A stretch of 64,000 nucleotides of DNA from DATBLE01 sp963791425 (GCA_963791425.1 CAWBSE010000004.1:930001-994000); one strand, 5' to 3'. Positions 1 to 12,923 are shown, counted from the stretch's first letter. Translations and numbers: made by a program. The notes: generated by a model from the letters alone, not told the origin.

Positions 1-2732
<2,732 letters not shown>

Positions 2733-2871
2733 GTCGCTCCTTCGCCGAAAAGAGCTGCGAACCAATCGCCGCGGGGCTCTTTAGGCGTTTGGTAACCCGG
2801 TCGCCAAGCTGCCGTTCAAAGCTCTCCGGGGTTCGCTCCCAGGGTAGCGAACGCAGTCGGATCGAGCTCAG
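2733..2871 (-). promoter_or_regulatory. atpC-metH intergenic region with hairpin
   Basis: A 139-bp gap between the atpC stop and the metH start, both on the minus strand. It holds a TTCGCT/AGCGAA stem with an 8-nt loop at 2832-2851, just downstream of atpC. This could be a weak terminator of the atpDC transcript or part of a metH leader. I looked for SAM, SAH and cobalamin riboswitch consensus elements and could not recognise one. No U-tract follows the hairpin. Confidence 0.35.
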
Positions 2872-3338
2872 CTAGCCGGAGATCGGCGCCGTGGCGTGCA
2901 GCGGCGGCGTGCTGGGGCCGGTGGCGACCGCCAGCTGGTTCTCGGCGTGCTTGATGCGCTGCTCGAGCTGCCAGCGGTCAGCGTCCGACTCGCCCGCCTC
3001 GACCTTCGCCAGCTCGGCCTGCGCGGTCTCGAGCTGGGCCTGGGCACGCGCGCTGTCGATCTCGTCGACGTCGACGGCGTCGTCGACGAGCGCGAGCGCC
3101 CGGTCCTGCTCGACCTTGAAGAAGCCGGGGCCGGTGGCGAACTCGCGCACCTCCTGGCCGCGCCGGACGTGGACGCGGGTCGATCCCGCCTTCAGCATCG
3201 CGACGAGCGGCGCGTGCCGCGCCAGGACGCCGATCTCGCCGTCGGCGCCCGGAACGATCAGCATCTCCGCCTCGCCCTCGAACGCCGAGCCGTCGGGCGT
3301 GACGAGGGATACCTCGATCGTGTGCAGTTCGTCGGCCA

Positions 3339-3339
<1 letters not shown>
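2872..3339 (-). CDS. atpC: ATP synthase F1 subunit epsilon
   Basis: 155 residues, the normal bacterial length. The N-terminal beta-sandwich (about 1-85) has the family pattern VSLVTPDG and the GEIGVLARHAPLVAML stretch. The C-terminal part (about 90-140) is the two-helix inhibitory/regulatory domain, rich in A/E/Q. Epsilon joins gamma in the central stalk of F1. The start is GTG at 3339, overlapping the atpD stop as TAGTG, so translation is probably coupled. It is the last gene of the displaced atpDC pair. Confidence 0.95.
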
Positions 3340-4820
<1,481 letters not shown>

Positions 4821-5054
4821 GTGACTCCTGAAGAGGCGATTGCACGAGAGGGAGCCCGTCTTGCCGCCTGCGACGACTGACGAGCGACCGGAGTCTATCG
4901 AAGGATCGCCGCTCGGGAACGTCGCTCGGGTGCGGGCCGCTTACCTTCATGAGCGTGGCCACACGGGCCTCGTGGTCGTACGATCAGCAGTACGACGTGA
5001 TCAGCGAAGGGAACATCCCTTCGTAGACTAGTCCCCGAGGCGTTCGTTACGACT
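4821..5054 (-). promoter_or_regulatory. Upstream region of atpDC with two hairpins and a candidate promoter
   Basis: This 234-bp gap carries no convincing gene. On the minus strand a candidate -10 TAGACT (4892-4897) has TTCCCG about 16 bp upstream, which would give a leader of about 65 nt before atpD. Two clear hairpins lie further up. One has stem GTCGTAC/GTACGAC at 4975-4981 and 4990-4996. The other has a perfect stem CGAAGGGA/TCCCTTCG with a 3-nt loop at 5005-5023. The second sits about 30 bp after the stop of the anti-sigma-like gene, so it may terminate that transcript, although no T-run follows. Promoter assignment is inference. Confidence 0.4.
5005..5023 (-). terminator. Perfect 8-bp stem-loop downstream of the zinc-finger gene
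   Basis: CGAAGGGA and TCCCTTCG flank a 3-nt loop. It lies just past the 3' end of the minus-strand gene at 5055-5546. It is compact and stable like a terminator, but no U-tract follows, so it could instead be a protein-binding site or an mRNA-stabilising stem. Confidence 0.4.
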
Positions 5055-5546
5055 CTACGGGCTGCCGAGCCGGCGATTCGTGACCGCCCCGAAGGCGCCG
5101 ACGCCGGAATCGCGCGGCGGTCGACCGCCGAGCTGCATGACGCGCAGGGCGCGGAGCTGCTTGAGATCGTTGTCTTCGGCCGCAACGATCGCCGGGCCAC
5201 GGACAGGCGAGTGGGCGACCGGGCCCTTGGCGGCCTGCGTGCTGAGTACGGCGGTCACGCCGACGACCGCGGCGACGACCGCCGCCACTCTCGCGACGGC
5301 GGTCGGGCGCACGTGCAGGCGGCGCCGACCGGAGACGACCACGGGGTTGTCGATCAGCTCGACCGGCTGGGCGCGCAGCATGAGCACCGATCCGCGCACG
5401 CTCTCCTCGAACTCGCGGCAGGCCGCGCAGCGTTTCAGGTGCGCCGTGAGCAGCGCGTCCTCGAGCTCCGAGATCTCGTCGTCCAGGCGCAGCGAAGCCC
5501 ACGCTCGGGCGCGATCGCAGTTCCGTGGCATCGGTCGCAGTGCCAT
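5055..5546 (-). CDS. Putative zinc-finger anti-sigma factor-like membrane protein
   Basis: 163 residues. The N-terminus has the zf-HC2 pattern: a Cys near 10, LRLDDEISELEDALL, then HLKRCAAC at about 36-43. This is typical of zinc-dependent anti-sigma factors. A single hydrophobic segment (AVARVAAVVAAVVGVTAVLS, about 83-102) would anchor it in the membrane, leaving a short outer tail. No cognate sigma factor gene is adjacent, so the partner is unknown. The ATG at 5546 has only a closely spaced AAGGG; an alternative ATG is five codons in. Stranded between atpD and the ABC transporter genes. Confidence 0.6.
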   Translation of the reverse strand: MALRPMPRNCDRARAWASLRLDDEISELEDALLTAHLKRCAACREFEESVRGSVLMLRAQPVELIDNPVVVSGRRRLHVRPTAVARVAAVVAAVVGVTAVLSTQAAKGPVAHSPVRGPAIVAAEDNDLKQLRALRVMQLGGRPPRDSGVGAFGAVTNRRLGSP

Positions 5547-5611
5547 ATCCCTTACGACGTCACCCCGTACCGCTTGTTAGCCGGAACGCGCCATGCCTCC
5601 TTATCGATCGA

Positions 5612-5965
5612 TCAGGTCAGGTTGTAGCGGTTGTCGATCGCCAGTCCGATCATGATCAGGATCAGCCCGAGCACGATGAAGATCCCCGACTCGGCAATCG
5701 TCGAACCGTGCTCCTCGGGTGTGGCCCAGCGCAGAAAACGGGGGCCGAAGAACGGGTTGGCCTCGCCCTTCGTGCGCACAGGCCCGCGGTTGCCGACAAA
5801 GAAGCCGAACAGGAGCATGAGGCAGCCGAACGCCTCGAAGCCGACGGCGATCGCGCGGTTCAGCGACCCGCCGAGGAGCAGGCCGATCGACAGGCCGCAG
5901 AGGAGCACTGCACCCGTGAGCACGCCGAGGAGGATGAAGAAGCGGCGTGCGGCCGCGACCCACAC
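5612..5965 (-). CDS. Small multi-pass membrane protein of unknown function
   Basis: 117 residues with about three hydrophobic segments (near 8-30, 38-58 and 90-110), a basic loop, and no recognised domain. The GTG start at 5965 lies 6 bp beyond the stop of the ABC ATPase gene upstream, so it may be the last gene of the transporter operon. I do not recognise the family. A role linked to the transporter is only suggested by position. Confidence 0.55.
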   Translation of the reverse strand: MWVAAARRFFILLGVLTGAVLLCGLSIGLLLGGSLNRAIAVGFEAFGCLMLLFGFFVGNRGPVRTKGEANPFFGPRFLRWATPEEHGSTIAESGIFIVLGLILIMIGLAIDNRYNLT

Positions 5966-5971
5966 GCCTGC

Positions 5972-7072
5972 TTACTCTTCGTTGGCCGAAGGCGGGAGCG
6001 CCTGGCCGGAGCCGCGGAACTCCTCTTCGGTCAACGGCCACTTTTCCAGCGGGAAATGGCAGGCGGCCACATGCCCGTCGCCGCCGACGGTCCGCAGGGC
6101 GGGCGTGTCGACGTCGCACTTCCCCGGGTGGAAGCGGGGGCAACGCGGGTGGAACCAGCACGCGCTGGGCGGGTTGATCGGGCTCGGGACGTCGCCCTGA
6201 AGCACGACCGGCTTGCGGGCACGACCCGCGTCGGGATCGGGAATCGGCACCGCGGACATCAGCGCACCCGTGTACGGATGCTTCGGCTCGACGTAGAGAT
6301 CGTCGCGGTTGGCGACCTCGACGGCGTGTCCGAGGTACATGACGAGGACGCGGTCGGAGATATGGCGGACGACGTTGAGGTCGTGTGCGATGAACACGTA
6401 GGTGAGGCCGAAGTCGCGCTGGAGGTCCTTGAGCAGGTTGAGGATCTGCGCCTGCACGGAGACGTCGAGGGCGGAGACGGGCTCGTCGCAGACGATCAGC
6501 TTGGGGTTGATCGCGAGCGCGCGCGCGACGCCGATGCGCTGGCGCTGGCCGCCGGAGAACTCGTGCGGGAAGCGGTTGTAGTGCTCGGGGTTCAGACCGA
6601 CGATCTCGAGCAGCTCTTGCACGCGGCGCTTGATCTCGGCGTCGGTGCCGATGCCGTGCACCTCGAGCGGCTCGCCGATGATGAAGCCGACGCGCTTGCG
6701 CGGGTTCAGCGAGGCGTACGGATCCTGGAAGATCATCATCATCTCGCGGCGCACCGGGCGCATCTCGGAGCGCGACAGCTTGGTGATGTCGCGGCCCTCG
6801 AAGAGGATCCGGCCGGACGTCGATTCGAGCAGCTTCATGATGCAGCGGGCCAGCGTCGATTTCCCGCAGCCGGACTCGCCGACGATCCCGAGTGTCTCCC
6901 CCTCCTTGAGCGCGAAGGACACGCCGTCGACCGCCTTCACCGAGGCGATCTGCTTCTGGAAGATGATCCCGCGGGTGACGGGGAAGTGCTTCTTGACGTC
7001 GTCGACGACGAGGAGCTCGTCGCCTGCGAGCTCGCGCGGTTCCTGTTCGACTGCCGGCTGGGTGGTGCTCAA
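5972..7072 (-). CDS. Oligopeptide/dipeptide ABC transporter ATP-binding protein (DppF/OppF type)
   Basis: 366 residues; one of two ATPases that energise peptide-type uptake. The Walker A motif is GESGCGKSTLAR, near residue 66. The Q-loop is MMMIFQDPYASLNPR, the ABC signature FSGGQRQRIGVARAL, and Walker B LIVCDEPVSALDVS. The C-terminal oligopeptide/dipeptide extension follows, with a conserved CWFHPRCPRF cysteine cluster. The ATG overlaps the stop of the preceding ATPase by 4 bp (ATGA). Substrate is not predictable from sequence; peptides are usual for the family, but nickel or sugars are possible. Confidence 0.93.
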   Translation of the reverse strand: MSTTQPAVEQEPRELAGDELLVVDDVKKHFPVTRGIIFQKQIASVKAVDGVSFALKEGETLGIVGESGCGKSTLARCIMKLLESTSGRILFEGRDITKLSRSEMRPVRREMMMIFQDPYASLNPRKRVGFIIGEPLEVHGIGTDAEIKRRVQELLEIVGLNPEHYNRFPHEFSGGQRQRIGVARALAINPKLIVCDEPVSALDVSVQAQILNLLKDLQRDFGLTYVFIAHDLNVVRHISDRVLVMYLGHAVEVANRDDLYVEPKHPYTGALMSAVPIPDPDAGRARKPVVLQGDVPSPINPPSACWFHPRCPRFHPGKCDVDTPALRTVGGDGHVAACHFPLEKWPLTEEEFRGSGQALPPSANEE

Positions 7073-8097
7073 CGGCTCATCTCCACGAGGTTGCCCGCGA
7101 TCACGCTCGCCCCCTCATGATCCTTCGTCTCCTGATCGAGGTGGCAGCGTACGCGATGGTCGCCGACGGCCTCGGGAACAGGATCGAGCGTCGGCTCGGT
7201 CTGGCTGCAGATCGGCATCACGTACGTGCAGCGCGGATGGAAGCGGCAGCCGGACGGCGGACGCAGGAGCGACGGAGGCTGACCGGAGATCTGCACGAGC
7301 CGCTCGACGTCCTGGTGGAGGCGCGGCAGCGACCCGAGCAGCCCCCACGTGTACGGATGGTTCGGGTGCTGGAAGAGATTCCGAACCTCGCCCTCCTCCT
7401 GGATGCGAGCGGCATACATCACGACGACTTCGTCGGCGACCTCGGCGACGACGCCGAGGTCGTGCGTGATCATGATGATCGCGCTGCCGAACTCGTCCTG
7501 GAGGCGCTTCATCAGGTCGAGGATCTGCGCCTGTGTGGTCACGTCGAGGGCGGTGGTCGGCTCGTCGGCAATCAACAGGTCGGGGTTGTTGACGAGCGCC
7601 ATCGCGATCATCACGCGCTGGCGCATACCGCCGGAGAACTGGTGCGGGTAGTCGTCGATGCGCTGGGTCGCGCGGGGAATCCCGACGGCCTTGAGCAGCT
7701 CGAGGGCGCGGGAGCGGGCGGCGGACTTCGAGATGTCCTGGTGAAGCAGGATCGCCTCGATCAGCTGCGACCCGATCTTGTGCACCGGGTTCAGCGACGT
7801 CATCGGGTCCTGGAAGATCATCGCGATCTCGTTCCCGCGGATGTCGCGCAGCTGCTTCGGGCTCAGCCCGATCAGGTTCCGCCCCTTCCACATCGCCTCG
7901 CCGCTGGAGATCGTCGTCCGGCGGTTGTTCAGGCCCATGATCGTCAGGCACGTGACGCTCTTGCCGCACCCCGACTCGCCCACGATGCCGAGCGTCTTGC
8001 CCTTCTCGACCGAGAAGGTCACACCGTCGACGGCCTTGACGATGCCGTCGTCGGTCCGGAAATAGGTCTTGAGATCGTTTACCTCGAGAAGGGCCAT
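7069..8097 (-). CDS. Oligopeptide/dipeptide ABC transporter ATP-binding protein (DppD/OppD type)
   Basis: 342 residues. Walker A is GESGCGKSVTCL, the signature FSGGMRQRVMIAMAL, Walker B LLIADEPTTALDVT, and the C-terminal region has CRFHPRCTYVMPIC. The start was placed at ATG 8097 (MALLEVNDLKTYF) because the reading frame remains open far upstream into the permease gene without any family resemblance. It pairs with the ATPase at 5972-7072 and lies 17 bp after the permease gene. Confidence 0.93.
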   Translation of the reverse strand: MALLEVNDLKTYFRTDDGIVKAVDGVTFSVEKGKTLGIVGESGCGKSVTCLTIMGLNNRRTTISSGEAMWKGRNLIGLSPKQLRDIRGNEIAMIFQDPMTSLNPVHKIGSQLIEAILLHQDISKSAARSRALELLKAVGIPRATQRIDDYPHQFSGGMRQRVMIAMALVNNPDLLIADEPTTALDVTTQAQILDLMKRLQDEFGSAIIMITHDLGVVAEVADEVVVMYAARIQEEGEVRNLFQHPNHPYTWGLLGSLPRLHQDVERLVQISGQPPSLLRPPSGCRFHPRCTYVMPICSQTEPTLDPVPEAVGDHRVRCHLDQETKDHEGASVIAGNLVEMSR

Positions 8098-8114
8098 GCT
8101 GATTCCGGTCGGAA

Positions 8115-9083
8115 CTATGCCAGCCGGATGCGCGGGTCGATGACCGCGTACAGCAGGTCGACGATCAGGTTGAAAGCGATGATGATGAGCGTCGAGAAGA
8201 CGATCACACCCTGGACAGTGGGGATGTCGTAGTTGTTCAGCGCCTGGACCGCGGTCCGACCCAGTCCGGGAAGGCTGTAGATCGTTTCCGTGAAGATCGC
8301 TCCGCCGAGCGCCAGGCCGATGTCCATGCCGAGCATGGTCACGACCGGCAGCATCGCGTTCCGGAGCACGTGAGAGCGCATGACGACAGACTCCGGGGCG
8401 CCCTTCGCGCGCGCGGTGCGCACGTAGTCCTCGTTCAGGGTCTCGATCACGTTCGCCCGGATCATCCGCACGTACAGCGCGGCGAACAGGATCATGAACG
8501 TCATCCAGGGGAGAACGAGGTGATAGGCCCACTGCACCGGCCCCCCGGGCTGTCCCGGAGGTGGGTTGAAGAAGTCTGCGTAGTTGGTTATCGGGGTTAT
8601 GCCCCATCGGTAGCCGATGAAGTACGCGAAGATCAGCCCGATCCAGAGCGGGTGCGCAGAGATGCCGATGAGGACGAACGTCATCGCTCCTCGGTCTAAG
8701 AGCGACCTCGGTCTCAGCGCCGAGAGGACCCCGATCGGAACGGCCAGGAGCATCCAGAAGATCGCGCCGCCGATGACCAGCGAGGCGGTCACGGGCGCGG
8801 CGTCGGCGATGATCTGATTGACGCTCTCGCGGTTGTACCACGAGTGGCCGAGATCCTGGTGGTAGACGAGCCGCCAGACGAACCGGCCGTACTGCTGGTA
8901 GATCGGCTCGTCGAGGTGGAGGTAGTGCTTGGCCTTCGCGATCGTGTCCGGGTTTGCGCCCTTGCCGGCGAACTGCTTGGCCGGGTCGGCCGGAATGATG
9001 AAGAACAGGACGTAGCTGACGATCGTGACGGCGAAGAAGAGCAGCACTGCCCAGAGGAGCCGTCTGATCAGGTAGCGGGTCAC
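8115..9083 (-). CDS. Peptide-type ABC transporter permease (DppB/OppB type)
   Basis: 322 residues, about six membrane helices. It has the long periplasm-facing loop after helix 1 typical of DppB, and the EAA motif region (TARAKGAPESVVMRSHVLRN), the contact site for the ATPases. The C-terminus ends in DLLYAVIDPRIRLA as in this family. The ATG is at 9083. It is separated from the upstream binding-protein gene by a strong stem-loop (9139-9170). Its usual partner DppC is not adjacent but about 3.8 kb away at 12932-13999. Confidence 0.93.
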   Translation of the reverse strand: MTRYLIRRLLWAVLLFFAVTIVSYVLFFIIPADPAKQFAGKGANPDTIAKAKHYLHLDEPIYQQYGRFVWRLVYHQDLGHSWYNRESVNQIIADAAPVTASLVIGGAIFWMLLAVPIGVLSALRPRSLLDRGAMTFVLIGISAHPLWIGLIFAYFIGYRWGITPITNYADFFNPPPGQPGGPVQWAYHLVLPWMTFMILFAALYVRMIRANVIETLNEDYVRTARAKGAPESVVMRSHVLRNAMLPVVTMLGMDIGLALGGAIFTETIYSLPGLGRTAVQALNNYDIPTVQGVIVFSTLIIIAFNLIVDLLYAVIDPRIRLA

Positions 9084-9138
9084 GGTGTCGTCAGATTCTC
9101 TGTGTGGTGGAGTTTGCCTTCGGACTTCGGTGGAACTG

Positions 9139-9170
9139 AGTGGGCGCCGGGGTTATACCCGACGCCCACT
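9139..9170 (-). terminator. Stem-loop between binding-protein and permease genes
   Basis: AGTGGGCG pairs with CGCCCACT, extended inward by CGGG/CCCG around a TTATA-containing loop. It lies 24 bp after the stop of the solute-binding protein gene. In binding-protein ABC operons such intergenic stems usually cause partial termination or protect the upstream mRNA, giving more binding protein than permease. No T-run follows. Confidence 0.6.
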
Positions 9171-9193
9171 CCGAACGAACCCTCGACCCTTCC

Positions 9194-10853
9194 TTACTTG
9201 ATGAAGAAGGTGTTGAGGTTGGCTCCGCCGTGTGCGGCCTGGAACAGGAAGCCGCCCATGCGGGACGCAACGAACTCGCGGGTCTTGCGGTTCTCGTACG
9301 CAGCCCACGGAGCGTAGTTCTTGGTGATGCCGAGATCGAGCGCCTGGTACGCGGTGTACCGCTTGTCACCGCTCAGGGCGTTCGCAGCACCCATTGCCTT
9401 CTCGACGCTTGCGTTGTTGAAGTAGGCCAGGTTGTTGTTGTTCGACTCATGGATGTTCTGGCCGTTCAGCAGGATGTCGATGAAGTCGTACGGATCCGCG
9501 TAGTCGGCGAACCAACCCGCGAAGACCGCGTCGAACGGCTCGCCCTTGGTGCCCGCGGCGATGTAGATCTGGAAGCCCTGGAACAGCTTCACGGTCACGT
9601 TGCAGCCGATCTGGGTCAGGTTGTACTTGAAGACCTGAGCGAGATTCTGGCCGACCGCGGTGTTACCGCTGTACAGGGTGACGTCCTTGCAGCCGCCCGC
9701 CTTCGCAGCGAGTGCCTTGCCCTTTGTGGTGTCGGCGCCCTTGATCGGGTAGACCTTGATGTCCTTGTAGCCGCCGAGGCCCGGGGGCAGGATCTGGTCG
9801 TTGCGCGTCCCTGCGAGGAAGCCGCGGACACGCACCAGAGCGGGGCGGTCGACAGCGTAGTTCGCAGCCTGGCGCATGGCCACGTTCGAGAACGCCGGCC
9901 GCGTCGTGTTCATCGCGATGTAGTCGACGTTCAGACCGTTGTTGACGTGGTACTGGCTCTTGTTGATCCCGTACTGCTGAGCCAGGCCCGCGTTCGCCGT
10001 CGCCGGAAGACCACCGGCGTCGTAGTCGGCCTGACCGGCCTTGACCTGCAGCAGGCTCTGATCGAGGTTCGTGTTCATCGTGAACACGAACGTGTCGATG
10101 TTGTGCGGGCGCTGGCCCTTTGTAGTTCGGGTTCGTCTTGATGACCATCTGCCGGCCAACCTGCCGGCTGGCGACGTAGTACGGCCCGAACGACGCAAAG
10201 GTGTCGATGCCGTCAGCAGTGATCGGCGTCCCCTTCGGGATCGGGCAGAAGAAGTTCATCGCCATCTTCGACAGGAACGAGCCGTCCGGGTGCATCAGCT
10301 GAATGGTCAGCTTCTGACCGGAAGCCTTCACGCCCGACGCGGTCGCAGCCTTGCCGTCGTTGACGGCCTGCGCCCCGACGATGCCGTTGTCGCCGGTGAT
10401 GAACGGAACGGACGGCGACTGCATCTTCGGGTTCAGGTCGCGGTTGATCGCCGCGGCGAAGTTGGCCGCCGTCAGCGTTTCACCCGTGTTCGACTTCTGG
10501 CCGGGCTTGATCGTGAACACGTACGTCTTGCCGTCCTTCGAGACGGACGGGAAGCCGACAGCAGCGTCAGGAGCGAGCTGCCCCCCGGCGGGATCCGGCT
10601 TGTCGGGGTAGTAGACGAGCTTCTGACACACCGAGTCCAGGATCTGCCAGGACAGCGTGCCGTAGGCAAGACTGGGGTCGATGTAATCGACGTCGGTAGC
10701 CGACGCGTTGATGTTCATCGTCCCGCCCTTCTTCTGCCCGGAGGCAGACGGCCGGTTCGACTTGCTCGACGCCGGACCCGCAAACGCAGCTGCAACGAGC
10801 ATCACAGCTCCGAGCGTGACCATGCCGCCGGAAAGCCAGACTTTCTTCTGCAT
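9194..10853 (-). CDS. Family 5 extracellular solute-binding protein, frameshifted at about 10116-10122
   Basis: Substrate-capture component of the peptide-type transporter. The ATG at 10853 has AAAGGAG four bases upstream. The N-terminus is a Sec signal peptide (MQKKVWLSGGMVTLGAVML, then AAFAGPASS) without a lipobox Cys, so it is not an obvious lipoprotein. Residues to about 245 read normally (DPSLAYGTLSWQILD, GQKSNTGETLTAANFAAAI). The frame then shifts at an AAAGGG run, where NPNYKG should continue directly into QRPHNIDTF. Deleting one base restores a full-length protein of about 552 residues ending NLNTFFIK. Sequencing error or true pseudogene cannot be separated here; intact neighbouring transporter genes favour error. 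Confidence 0.85.
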
Positions 10854-10940
10854 CGATCTCCTTTCGGTGACGCACGAGCCCGGTGGATGCACCGGACGCC
10901 GTGGTAGACGCATCCTCAGCCCGTTAGACGAGCCGCGGGG

Positions 10941-10970
10941 AGTTTAGTTTGCATGTCACGAAAATGTGAA
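10941..10970 (-). promoter_or_regulatory. Candidate promoter of the binding-protein gene
   Basis: On the minus strand, TTCACA (10965-10970) and TAAACT (10941-10946) are separated by 18 bp. This would start transcription about 80 nt before the binding-protein ATG. It lies in the 149-bp divergent gap with the DUF1996 gene. Sequence-only prediction. Confidence 0.45.
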
Positions 10971-11002
10971 GGGGGGTCGCAACTGGCTACGCTGTCCCTC
11001 GG

Positions 11003-11827
11003 ATGACCGGGGCCTGGATCCTGCGCTTCACGGCGTGTGCAGCGGCGTTGCTGGCGGTCACGACGGTCGTGGCGAGCCGCTCGAGCGGTGCCTCCCCGCC
11101 GCTTCGCGGCGTCAACTTCATCAGCGTCTGTGGGTTCTCGCACCGCGGTCCCGACGACCCGATCGTGCTTCCCCGGCAGCCGGGCTTCTCGCACGACCAC
11201 ACCTTCGTCGGCAACGACTCGACCAACGCCTTCTCCACCCCGGCGCAGCTCCGCGGCGGGGGGACGACCTGTCGCCGGCCCGGCGACAGGGCCGCGTACT
11301 GGATGCCGACGCTGTTCGCCGGCGGCGAGGCGGTGACGCCGACGACGGCGAACGCGTACTACCGGCGGCTCGTGAGGACGCCGCTCAAGGCCTTCCCGGC
11401 CGGCCTCCAGATCGTCGCCGGCAACTCCCATGCGACGACACCCCAGCGGTTGACCGTCACCTACTGGGATTGCGGCGACCTCGTCAACATCCCGCCGACC
11501 GCGTCGGCGCCGGACTGCGTCGACGGGCAACTCAGCCTCCACGTCAACTTCCCCGACTGCTGGGACGGCAAGAACCTGCTGTACGACGCCCAGAAGAACA
11601 CGGCGTACTCCGTCAACGGCCGGTGCCCGAAGGGCTACCCCGTGCCGATCCCCGCCCTCCAGCTCGTCTTTCGGTATCCCAAGAATCTGAGCGACCCGGT
11701 GGAGCTCGCCTCGGGCGGCCAGTACTCCGGGCACGCCGACTTCATCAACGCGTGGGACCAGCAGACGCTGGCGACGCTCGTGGCAAACTGCCTGAACAAG
11801 TACCGCCACTGCGGCGTCGGCTCCTAG
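11003..11827 (+). CDS. Secreted DUF1996 domain protein
   Basis: 274 residues. An N-terminal signal segment (about 1-30) precedes a DUF1996 domain. The domain is recognisable by FSHDHTFVGN near 62, YWMPTLF near 98, HVNFPDCWDGKNL near 178, CPKGYPVPIPALQL near 210 and GHADFINAWD near 242. The family is secreted and found in fungi and actinobacteria; biochemical function is not established. It is the only plus-strand gene between metH and etfB and lies inside the split transporter locus. Its TAG (11825-11827) overlaps the convergent lipoprotein gene's TAG (11824-11826) in the tetramer CTAG. Confidence 0.85.
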   Translation: MTGAWILRFTACAAALLAVTTVVASRSSGASPPLRGVNFISVCGFSHRGPDDPIVLPRQPGFSHDHTFVGNDSTNAFSTPAQLRGGGTTCRRPGDRAAYWMPTLFAGGEAVTPTTANAYYRRLVRTPLKAFPAGLQIVAGNSHATTPQRLTVTYWDCGDLVNIPPTASAPDCVDGQLSLHVNFPDCWDGKNLLYDAQKNTAYSVNGRCPKGYPVPIPALQLVFRYPKNLSDPVELASGGQYSGHADFINAWDQQTLATLVANCLNKYRHCGVGS

Positions 11828-12201
11828 CGACAGATCTCACGCCGGATCGATTGCGCCTCGGCGATCGCACGCCGGGCGGCGCCGCCGACCGTCGCGGTGG
11901 GGCTCATCGTTCCCGAGCCCAACGGGTCGGCGGCGACGGCGGCGAGCGAGCGCTCGGCCGACGCGACCGCGCGGCGGAGCCGTGGCGCCAGCGCGTCGTC
12001 GGGGCCGACCGCCTCGAGCGCGGCCCTGTCGGCGGCGATCACCTGCCGGAGCGCGCGACCGGCGTCCGCCGCCCGCGTGACCGGGGCGAACTCGAGGCCG
12101 TTGGAGCACAGCGCGGAGCGCCCACCGCCGCCTCCCCCGCAGCCGGCGGACAGCAGCGCCGCGAGCGCTAGGACGGCGAGATGGAGACCGCGCCGTTCCA
12201 G
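11824..12201 (-). CDS. Putative small lipoprotein, apparent CTG start
   Basis: About 125 residues. The reading frame encodes a textbook lipoprotein signal: a basic ERRG, a hydrophobic stretch LHLAVLALAALLSAG, then the lipobox Cys followed by a Gly run. The mature part is Ala/Arg-rich and helical, with one Cys at the C-terminus and no recognised domain. No ATG, GTG or TTG precedes the signal peptide in frame; the best initiator is CTG at 12201, inside the 3' end of the upstream gene. No convincing ribosome-binding site is visible, so translation may depend on coupling, or a base error hides the start. A start at the internal ATG (12042) would lose the signal peptide. Confidence 0.5.
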   Translation of the reverse strand: MERRGLHLAVLALAALLSAGCGGGGGGRSALCSNGLEFAPVTRAADAGRALRQVIAADRAALEAVGPDDALAPRLRRAVASAERSLAAVAADPLGSGTMSPTATVGGAARRAIAEAQSIRREICR

Positions 12202-12923
12202 ATCAGGGTGTCGTCGCAGTCGTACAGGTACTCGACGCCGTCGTAGAGGTGCGGGAAGTGGGAGCAGCTGCGCGTGGGCACGTACGTCACCCCGGGGGCC
12301 GGATGGCGCGTGCCGACGGGCATCGACAACGCCTTCCCGGCGGTCAGCTTGGCCAGCGCCGCCGCGTCGAGCGCGACCGCGGTGACGAGTTGGTCGTTGC
12401 GGATGTCGAGCTCACACGGGTGGCCGGGGCTCTTGTACCTCGGGCCGCCGAGTTGGAGCCGCAGGCCGGCCGGAGTGCGCGTCGCGGCCAGCGTGCCGTT
12501 CGTGTGCGTGTCGAGGTCGCTCACACACGTCGACGTTCCCACCCAACCGGGGTCTTCCTCCTCGGCCGAATCGCAGGTGTCCTGGACAGCCGTGCCGTTG
12601 ACCGAGCCGGTGATCGTGTCGGTCACCCGTGACGGCGCTCTGAGGTCGTAGCCCTTCGCGCCGGGAGCCAGCGTTGCCGTCCACTCGATCCGCCACTGCA
12701 CCGCGAGCGTCTCGTCCGCGAGCCGGCTCGCGTAGCACTGGCGTGTGATCTCGTGCAGCCACCGCGTGTGGTCGAAATAGCGGCCGCCGCCCTTCCCGGT
12801 GAACACGATGTGTACGACCCGCGCGCCGGCCGCTCCGCGGTCGGCTCCGGCGCCGACGACCGGCCAGGCGCAGAGGACGGCTGCCGTCGCGACCAGCAAG
12901 ACGGCGATCCATCTCGGGCGCAC
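12168..12923 (-). CDS. Secreted protein of unknown function
   Basis: 251 residues. A GTG start is followed by a signal peptide (MRPRWIAVLLVATAAVLCAW, cleavage near AGA/DR). The mature region has six to eight cysteines in scattered pairs (QDTCDS, STCVSDLD, PCELDI, RSCSHF, LYDCDD), which suggests disulfides outside the cell. No family recognised. It begins 8 bp after the DppC-type permease stop and overlaps the lipoprotein gene downstream, so the three are probably one transcript. Confidence 0.65.
   Translation of the reverse strand: MRPRWIAVLLVATAAVLCAWPVVGAGADRGAAGARVVHIVFTGKGGGRYFDHTRWLHEITRQCYASRLADETLAVQWRIEWTATLAPGAKGYDLRAPSRVTDTITGSVNGTAVQDTCDSAEEEDPGWVGTSTCVSDLDTHTNGTLAATRTPAGLRLQLGGPRYKSPGHPCELDIRNDQLVTAVALDAAALAKLTAGKALSMPVGTRHPAPGVTYVPTRSCSHFPHLYDGVEYLYDCDDTLIWNGAVSISPS

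Noticed and set aside
2733..2871. SAM, SAH or cobalamin riboswitch in front of metH
   Set aside because: Expected for this gene in some bacteria, but I could not match conserved cores; only one simple hairpin is clear.
5055..5546. Sigma/anti-sigma pair
   Set aside because: The zinc-finger protein fits an anti-sigma factor, but no sigma factor gene lies on either side.
11896..12385. Plus-strand Arg/Ser-rich open frames over the lipoprotein and secreted protein genes
   Set aside because: Antisense shadows: low-complexity composition, no start signal, and the minus strand encodes signal peptides.
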